Shown: positions 58,859 to 64,000 of the stretch, piece after piece
How positions within the stretch are numbered: the stretch's first letter is position 1
Layout: every line of letters begins with the position of its first letter
DNA from: Bacillota bacterium
GTDB taxonomy: Bacteria > Bacillota > Clostridia > Peptostreptococcales > Anaerovoracaceae
DNA: 64,000 bases
NCBI GenBank assembly: GCA_029101005.1
Contig: JAQXQE010000022.1
Location: forward strand, 1-64,000
Direction of reading: 5' to 3'
The notes under the pieces: model-generated
Database searches by the model: none
What the model saw: the letters and a program-made list of their open reading frames with translations, nothing else
Told to the model about the DNA's origin: nothing
Program-made: the position numbers and the translations under genes

Positions 58859-60748
58859 TTATATATCATTATCAGGCAATTTGAGTCTGTTTAGGTTGTT
58901 GAGATGCTCGCTGATATTGTAATCGTCCATCCAGTCTCTGATGGATTCAATCACCGAATCAAGTTCCTTGCGGAAGGTCGCCGCAGCCACGGGCACCGCA
59001 TTGTTACTCAGAATGATGATCTGTTCCGCCGTATCCGAGGTTACAACTCTCGCCCTGCACTTGCGCTTAAGTTCGTATGTCGTCCTCTCGATGTACGTAT
59101 CAGCCGACTCAGCTTCTCCCGTATATACAATGTAGATATTGTTGTACTTCTCGGTGCGCTGGGTTCCACCTTTGACCCTATACGCATCGAAAACCACTAT
59201 CACCTCCGCATCTGTCCAGCTCTTATAGCTGCACATCATATCCACAAGAGACTCCCTGGCCGCATCAATATTGATTCGGCTCAGTTCTCTCAGATCCTGC
59301 CAGTCATAGATTACGTTATAACCGTCTACTAGAATGTATTCCTTCTCAATCTCGCGCTTCTTGCTCGAGCTGATAGTCTCTCTTTGCACAGCTGACTTGT
59401 GCAGTTGCTGCTTCTGAACTCCATAGGTCCTCTCGAAAATCGCCTTAAGTTCATCATCCAGCTCTCCGCCACCTGACTGTCCCGGCAGCCATCTCGAGTT
59501 GAGATCGACTCTGTCATCCACCTCTTCCTCAATCTCTTCAATCGCTTCTTCTATTACCAGCGGCACATACTCTTCAATATGTGTCACTATTCCGAGCCTG
59601 CTCAGAACCATCTGCTCGATGACCTCAATCTGCACATCGCCCATAATTCTGAGAAGCACTTCCTTCTCATCTGTCACATACAGCTGAAGTTCCGGATGCT
59701 CCTCCTCAAGCTGATACATACTCTGAATGAACTTGAAGCTATTCACAGTCTCTGGATACGAAAGTTTGCGAAGCTTGCCCACATTGAGTGCGCTTATTCG
59801 TCCAGGCTTCTCCGCACCTAGGCTCTGCCCCGCGTAAGTATTGTCGAAGCCTGCTACTGCAACCAAGTCGCCTGCTGCTGCCTCATTGACCATGCGGTAC
59901 TTCTCACCAGAGTAGACTCTCAGCTGATTGATCTTCTCCTCATTCTCTCCAGTGCAGATGAGTTCCTTGACCTTCATGCTACCACCCGTAATCTTGAGGT
60001 GTGTAAGCCTGCCGCCCCTCTCATCTCTTGTTATCTTATATACTCTAGCCGCAAATTCCTTCGCGTACTCAGTCTCAAGTGTCAGCCTCTGCAGCAGATC
60101 AATCAGCACATCGATGCCATCCGACTTAAGCGCCGATCCGTACAGAACAGGGTGAATCTTCCTCTCTCTTATCGCCTCTGCCACGTCTTCGTCGTTCAGG
60201 CTTCCCTCTTCCAACTGCTTCTCCAGCAGCGCCTCATCGCAGAGTGCCACATTCTCATCGAAATCTTCGCTTCCGTACTCGATGCAGGCCGCGCTCAGCT
60301 TCGTCTCCAGCTCGCTCTTAATCGCGGCCTTATCCACTGCCGCCAGATCCATCTTGTTGACCCACACGAATGTCGGAATTCTGTATTCCTCAAGCAGCCT
60401 CCACAGCGTCTCTGTGTGCTGTTGCACGCCATCCTTGCCGTTGATAATCAGCACTGCATAATCGAGAATGCGCAGCGTTCTCTCCATCTCAGCCGAGAAA
60501 TCCACATGACCCGGCGTGTCAAGCAACATTACTTCGACATCGCCAAGCTTCATCTCTGCCTGCTTCGAGAAAATCGTTATGCCTCGCTCCCTCTCCTGCG
60601 CGTCTGTATCGAAGAAAGCGTCGCGGTGATCGACACGCCCCTTGTTTCGGATTACGCCCGCAGCAAAAAGCAACGCTTCTGCAAGCGTTGTTTTACCCGC
60701 GTCGACATGCGCCAGTAATCCGATTGTGAGTTTCTTCGATGGTGCCAA
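58859..60748 (-). CDS. Translational GTPase (TetM/EF-G-like, domains I-III) fused to a Rae1/YacP-type NYN nuclease
   Basis: A 629-residue fusion. Domain I is a translational GTPase: G1 AHVDAGKT (13-20), the RGIT switch, DTPGH (77-81), NKMD (131-134) and GSALK (204-208). Domain II spans about 230-320 and domain III about 335-400 (VLLRIMGDVQIEVIEQMVLS). Domains IV and V of EF-G/TetM are absent; an acidic linker (about 400-470) leads into an NYN/PIN domain with DGYNVIYDW (475-483), VVFDAYRVKG, ADTYIE and VTSD, as in Rae1/YacP, a ribosome-dependent mRNA endonuclease. The related full-length clostridial proteins I recall keep domains IV-V, so this looks like an internal loss. The start is TTG at 60748 with AAAGGA upstream; no ATG is in frame there. 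Tetracycline resistance should not be assumed. Confidence 0.85.
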   Translation of the reverse strand: MAPSKKLTIGLLAHVDAGKTTLAEALLFAAGVIRNKGRVDHRDAFFDTDAQERERGITIFSKQAEMKLGDVEVMLLDTPGHVDFSAEMERTLRILDYAVLIINGKDGVQQHTETLWRLLEEYRIPTFVWVNKMDLAAVDKAAIKSELETKLSAACIEYGSEDFDENVALCDEALLEKQLEEGSLNDEDVAEAIRERKIHPVLYGSALKSDGIDVLIDLLQRLTLETEYAKEFAARVYKITRDERGGRLTHLKITGGSMKVKELICTGENEEKINQLRVYSGEKYRMVNEAAAGDLVAVAGFDNTYAGQSLGAEKPGRISALNVGKLRKLSYPETVNSFKFIQSMYQLEEEHPELQLYVTDEKEVLLRIMGDVQIEVIEQMVLSRLGIVTHIEEYVPLVIEEAIEEIEEEVDDRVDLNSRWLPGQSGGGELDDELKAIFERTYGVQKQQLHKSAVQRETISSSKKREIEKEYILVDGYNVIYDWQDLRELSRINIDAARESLVDMMCSYKSWTDAEVIVVFDAYRVKGGTQRTEKYNNIYIVYTGEAESADTYIERTTYELKRKCRARVVTSDTAEQIIILSNNAVPVAAATFRKELDSVIESIRDWMDDYNISEHLNNLNRLKLPDNDI

Positions 60749-60842
60749 TCTCGCATTTCCTTTCGTCTAGTGTCTATATTCTAACACAGTTGACTAATAG
60801 AGTATAATTATCTTACCAAATTATGATTTAAGGAGAAACCAT

Positions 60843-61925
60843 ATGGCAAGAGACGGAAAGAGAAGAAGCAATAAGCAGAAACAGAAGACTCTGGTGCTGG
60901 TTCTTTCGATTGCGCTTGTTCTGGCAATGGGCGTTTTTGCATATACAGTCGGCCTCGGTGCTGTCGACCCAAAGAATGACGAGGAGGTTACTGTTACTAT
61001 TCCTAACGGAAGCGGTGCTTCTTCAATCGTGTACATTCTCGATGACGCTGGCCTGGTAAAGAACACATTCTGTGCTAAGGTCAATGCTCGCATCGGCGGA
61101 TACAAGTCACTACAGGCAAACACTTATATTTTCAACAGAACTATGTCATTCCGCGAGATGATGAAGGCTATCAACACTGGTGACTTCAACTACATCTCAA
61201 AGACAAGCATCAACATCATCGCTGGTGACAGACTCGAACAGATTGCTACTAAGATGTCAGCTGAGCTCCCATACACTCAGGAGGAAATCCTCAAGGTATG
61301 GAGAGACAAGGCTTACCTCAAGGAGCTCATCGACAAGTACTGGTTCCTGACTGACGAGATTCTCGCAGGTGACATCATCTATCCACTCGAGGGCTACTTC
61401 TACGCTGACACTTACTTCATCACTAATGAAGATGAATCAATCAAGGAAGCTACTGAGATGTTCCTCGACAGAATGGACTCCGAGCTCACAAGCCGCAAGG
61501 ACGCTATCAAGAAGTCCGGCTTCACAGTTCACGAGTTCCTGACTCTGACTTCAATCGTTACCAAGGAGGGCGGAAGCCTCGACGAGGATCTTCCAATCGT
61601 TGCTGGAGTCTTCATCAACAGACTGAACAAAGGCATGTCCCTCGGCAGCGATGTAACAGTCAACTACATCTACCAGCAGGACAAGGTCAACCTCACAAAG
61701 AGCCAGCTCTCAAATGATTCTCCATACAACACGAGAATCCACGCAGGTCTGCCACCTAGCCCAATCTCAGCAGTCCTCGGCTCAAGAATGGATGCCGTCC
61801 TCAAATACAAGAAGACAGACTACCTCTTCTTCTACGGCTGTCCAGATGGCAGCGTAATCTTCTCCAAGACACTCGAGGAGCACAACAAAGCCGCAGCCGA
61901 GAACCCATGGCCAGAAGACAAGTAG
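60843..61925 (+). CDS. mltG: Endolytic murein transglycosylase
   Basis: A 360-residue MltG/YceG protein with one N-terminal helix (about 18-40), a LysM-like stretch (SGASSIVYILDDAGLVKNTF) and the YceG catalytic domain. The conserved catalytic Glu lies in SIVTKEGGS, before EDLPIVAGVFINRL, and ends of the fold include YNTRIHAGLPPSPISAVLGS. MltG cuts nascent glycan strands and sets their length. AAGGAG is 8 bases before the ATG. A strong terminator follows. Confidence 0.95.
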   Translation: MARDGKRRSNKQKQKTLVLVLSIALVLAMGVFAYTVGLGAVDPKNDEEVTVTIPNGSGASSIVYILDDAGLVKNTFCAKVNARIGGYKSLQANTYIFNRTMSFREMMKAINTGDFNYISKTSINIIAGDRLEQIATKMSAELPYTQEEILKVWRDKAYLKELIDKYWFLTDEILAGDIIYPLEGYFYADTYFITNEDESIKEATEMFLDRMDSELTSRKDAIKKSGFTVHEFLTLTSIVTKEGGSLDEDLPIVAGVFINRLNKGMSLGSDVTVNYIYQQDKVNLTKSQLSNDSPYNTRIHAGLPPSPISAVLGSRMDAVLKYKKTDYLFFYGCPDGSVIFSKTLEEHNKAAAENPWPEDK

Positions 61926-61950
61926 AATAATATTGAATTGTAAAGTAGAG

Positions 61951-61984
61951 AAGACCCAGAGGCGCCGCCCTCTGGGTCTTTGTC
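61951..61984 (+). terminator. Terminator after mltG
   Basis: AAGACCCAGAGG and CCTCTGGGTCTT form a 12-bp stem with a 6-nt loop, followed by TGTCATT. Confidence 0.8.
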
Positions 61985-62560
61985 ATTCTTGATTCTAGAT
62001 CGCGCCGCTGGTCGATGGCACGGCGCGGCGCGCTTGGCGGCGGCGCTACGCTGATGTGGCGCCAGATTCTAGTCCAAATGATCCAAAATCCGCATTTGCC
62101 CATAGTGCGATTTTTTGAAATTGCAAATTCTAGTCCAAATTACAGTTTGGGAGGGTTTGCCCATAATAAAATATTTCATTTTGCCAACAATTGCTTGAAT
62201 TTCTCTGATTTGTGATCAAATTTCTCTTGTTTGAAGTCAAATATCTGAATTTGTTGTCATTTTGATGCTAATTCGGCGCACTATTGTCGGTAAATACCGA
62301 CAATACAACTTGGAGCGTTTTTTGAGTGTATGGGTAAAGTGGCAAAATCGCTGATTTGGACTAGAATTTGGCGGATGGTTTTTTGAGTGTATGGGCAAAA
62401 TGCCAAAATCACTGATTTGGACTAGAATTTGACGAATAGGGCAATCGCGAAGGGGGGCAATCGCATTTGTGCCAAACGCGGATGATCCAGATTCGCATTT
62501 CGCAAGCGGCTGCCCCAAATGCGTGCGGGCCGCCACAGCAATTCATACACCATATAAGGA
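61985..62560. repeat. Noncoding interval with four 39-nt repeats in two inverted pairs
   Basis: Four copies of exactly 39 nt: 62066-62104 and 62127-62165 in plus orientation, 62329-62367 and 62390-62428 inverted. Each has ATTCTAGTCCAAAT at one end and a TTTGCCCATA-like end (TTTACCCATA in one), with a variable centre of about 15 bases. Copies in each pair start exactly 61 bases apart. Between the pairs lies a perfect 11-bp palindrome (62282-62305). A GC-rich stretch with GGCGCC-type dyads precedes them (61998-62060). No reading frame here is credible. Possible roles are a structured RNA, a tandem protein-binding site or a decayed mobile repeat. Confidence 0.8.
62282..62305. repeat. Perfect palindrome in the repeat interval
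   Basis: TATTGTCGGTA and TACCGACAATA are separated by two bases. It lies centrally between the inverted repeat pairs. Confidence 0.7.
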
Positions 62561-62590
62561 AAGGGTTTGGCATGTTCGCCAAGCCCTTCG
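62561..62590 (-). terminator. Hairpin downstream of the ABC-F gene
   Basis: AAGGGTTTGGC and GCCAAGCCCTT pair over 11 bp (one G-U) around a 6-nt loop; the minus strand continues TTCCTTAT, so the terminator is moderate. Confidence 0.55.
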
Positions 62591-62629
62591 TTATTTGTAA
62601 GATTGAATTAACCGTCAGCGGAGCGCGGG

Positions 62630-64000
62630 TTACAGCGCGCTGAGTTCTTCGAGTTGGGTGCAGAACTTGTCGACTGCGGTGAGGTTCTCGTTCTTGTAGG
62701 CCTCGATGATTTTGTTCTCGGTCTCCTGGCGCTTGCGGTCAATCTCGATGTACTTCTGCTCGAAGTACTTGTCGTATACCATTTTGCGGAAACTTCTGTT
62801 ACGCTGACGGCGGATCGAATTGTCCTCTATGAGGAGAACGTAATCGGCGCAGTTGGCAACGAGGTAGAAGTCGTGGCTGATCATCAGGATTGTGCCCTGG
62901 TAGGCAGCGATTGCCTTCTCGAGTGCGAGCTGTGCGAAGACATCAAGGTGGCTTGTTGGCTCATCGAGAATCAGGAGCTCCGCGTCTGTAGTTGCGATGT
63001 AAGCAATCTGGAAGAGGTTCTGCTCACCAGTTGAGAGATTCTTAACTGGCTGGCGAACATCAATCTCGGTGAGACAGTACTCCTTGAGGTAGTCCTTGAC
63101 GAGAGTCTCGTTGTAGTAGCCAACATCAGAAAGGATGTCCAGAACACTTCTGTTCTCATCGAAGTTCTCAGAGAGAACCTGTGAGAGGCAGGCGTACTTG
63201 ACACCATCTGCGATGGTGATTGCCTCATGCTTGTTCTGGATGATGTCGCGGATTAGGCTGGTTTTGCCTGTTCCGTTGGCACCGACAATGGCAACCTTCT
63301 CGCCGTCCATAAGATCGAAGTCTACAACCTCTAGGACATTCTTATCATACTCAATGCGGTAGTCGCGGATGCTGAGAACCGGCTTCGGCTCGAAAGCAGC
63401 TGGATCTGGCATGCCGCAGAGCGGTGTTCCGTCTTCAGCAACTGCATCGATCTGTACAGCAGAAGGCTTCTCGATTACCGGAAGTGTAATATGCGGCTCA
63501 CGGAACTCGATAAATGGAGCCTTGATGTGTCTGTCGCGAAGACGGTTGAGATAAGACTGCTTGGCATTTACAGTTCGGCCGATTACTGGGTTGACCATCT
63601 CTGTTGCTCTCTTACGCAGTGAATCTACGAGCGCCTGCTGGTGCTCAATCTCAGCTTCCTCAATCATACTCCGTTCCTTGAGCTTGAGCTTCTCGCGGTA
63701 CTGAGCACAACGGTATTCTGTATAGTTGCCGTCAAACTGCTGAACATCCTTGTCCTCGAGATGGAGGATGGTGTCAAAGCAGTGGTTGAGCAGATATCTG
63801 TTGTGTGTAACTGCAAGCAGAGTTCCCTCGTATGCATTGATCAGCCTGCAAAGATGGCTGAGATTTGAGAAGTCAAGGAATGCATCTGGCTCATCAAGTA
63901 CCAGAACATTAGGTGCGAGAAGCATCTCCTTGAGAATCTGCAGAATCTTGTATTCGCCGCCGCTGATGTCAGCGAGCTTAACGTCAGCAATCTCTGTCAT
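62630..64000 (-). CDS. ABC-F family ATPase, partial at the window edge
   Basis: At least 456 residues; the N-terminus lies beyond 64000. The first ABC signature (DISGGEYKILQIL) and Walker B (VLVLDEPDAFLDF) of domain 1 are at the visible start, so its Walker A is outside. A linker (about 85-195) follows, then a complete second ABC domain with GANGTGKTSL, signature LSTGEQNLF and Walker B LILDEPTSHLDV. It has no membrane segments, the mark of ABC-F proteins, which bind the ribosome E site and regulate translation or protect from antibiotics. The Tyr/Arg-rich insertion typical of antibiotic-resistance ABC-F members is not obvious, so function is open. Its stop is followed by a hairpin. Confidence 0.85.
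   Translation of the reverse strand: MTEIADVKLADISGGEYKILQILKEMLLAPNVLVLDEPDAFLDFSNLSHLCRLINAYEGTLLAVTHNRYLLNHCFDTILHLEDKDVQQFDGNYTEYRCAQYREKLKLKERSMIEEAEIEHQQALVDSLRKRATEMVNPVIGRTVNAKQSYLNRLRDRHIKAPFIEFREPHITLPVIEKPSAVQIDAVAEDGTPLCGMPDPAAFEPKPVLSIRDYRIEYDKNVLEVVDFDLMDGEKVAIVGANGTGKTSLIRDIIQNKHEAITIADGVKYACLSQVLSENFDENRSVLDILSDVGYYNETLVKDYLKEYCLTEIDVRQPVKNLSTGEQNLFQIAYIATTDAELLILDEPTSHLDVFAQLALEKAIAAYQGTILMISHDFYLVANCADYVLLIEDNSIRRQRNRSFRKMVYDKYFEQKYIEIDRKRQETENKIIEAYKNENLTAVDKFCTQLEELSAL

Noticed and set aside
58859..60748. Tetracycline resistance determinant
   Set aside because: Although the GTPase half resembles TetM, domain IV, needed to displace the drug, is missing and a nuclease domain is fused.
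62066..62428. CRISPR array
   Set aside because: Only four copies, arranged in opposite orientations with variable centres inside the repeat, and no cas genes nearby.

Overview
The window is a continuous stretch of chromosome from an anaerobic, low-to-mid GC Firmicute. The class Clostridia is supported by a class III fructose-1,6-bisphosphatase, RicT, the cdaA-cdaR-glmM-glmS cluster, a four-subunit ferredoxin-dependent 2-oxoacid oxidoreductase, strong AGGAGG ribosome-binding sites, and a hpf / comFC / raiA-like RNA neighbourhood. A Eubacteriales Family XIII (Anaerovoracaceae/Mogibacterium-like) host is my inference only. No phage, integrase, insertion sequence or CRISPR array is visible.

Layout. 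1-6.7 kb: small regulators and envelope proteins (XRE regulator plus lipoprotein, Nudix hydrolase, a 647-residue repeat-rich membrane protein, and an operon of a surface protein, two tiny membrane proteins and signal peptidase I). 7.0-13.8 kb: one ten-gene plus-strand operon joining a degenerate GGDEF protein, an ECF-like sigma factor with a putative anti-sigma partner, a transglutaminase-like lipoprotein, and a minimal type IV pilus/type II secretion-like machine (GspF/PilC, four small pilin-like proteins, PilT-type ATPase). 13.8-14.2 kb: a decayed flavoprotein gene. 14.2-21.5 kb: fbp, murA, two small membrane proteins, trmN6-ricT-holB-tmk and very small membrane peptides. 21.6-26.5 kb: HAD hydrolase and a thiamine salvage operon (thiW-thiM-thiE-thiD-cytX) behind a TPP riboswitch, with two near-identical extra hairpins in its leaders. 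26.6-36.4 kb: gltX and a nucleotidyltransferase, then cell-envelope control (glmS, glmM, cdaR, cdaA, LCP ligase) and hpf. 36.5-43.3 kb: comFC, a raiA-like structured RNA, recD2, yhaM, nadE, a nicotinamidase-like hydrolase and a TrpR-like regulator. 43.3-50.1 kb: a surface O-acylation operon and a CsoR-controlled copper operon. 50.2-58.8 kb: BaiN-like flavoprotein, argF-argG-argH, tRNA-Ala and the POR operon with a 37-codon leader peptide gene. 58.9-64 kb: a translational GTPase fused to a Rae1/YacP-like NYN nuclease, mltG, a noncoding interval with four exact 39-nt repeats in inverted pairs, and an ABC-F ATPase cut by the window edge.

How genes work together. GlmS and GlmM feed amino-sugar precursors to MurA, under c-di-AMP control by CdaA/CdaR; LCP and MltG act later in wall assembly. 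NadE and the nicotinamidase-like enzyme form an NAD salvage pair. The thi genes import and activate precursors rather than making them. ArgF, ArgG and ArgH convert ornithine to arginine.

The strongest candidates for something little described are the GTPase-NYN fusion that lacks domains IV and V, the paired GGGGGCACCAC-loop hairpins in the thiamine operon, the pilus-like operon with its own sigma factor and only a PilT-type ATPase, and the 39-nt inverted repeat set.
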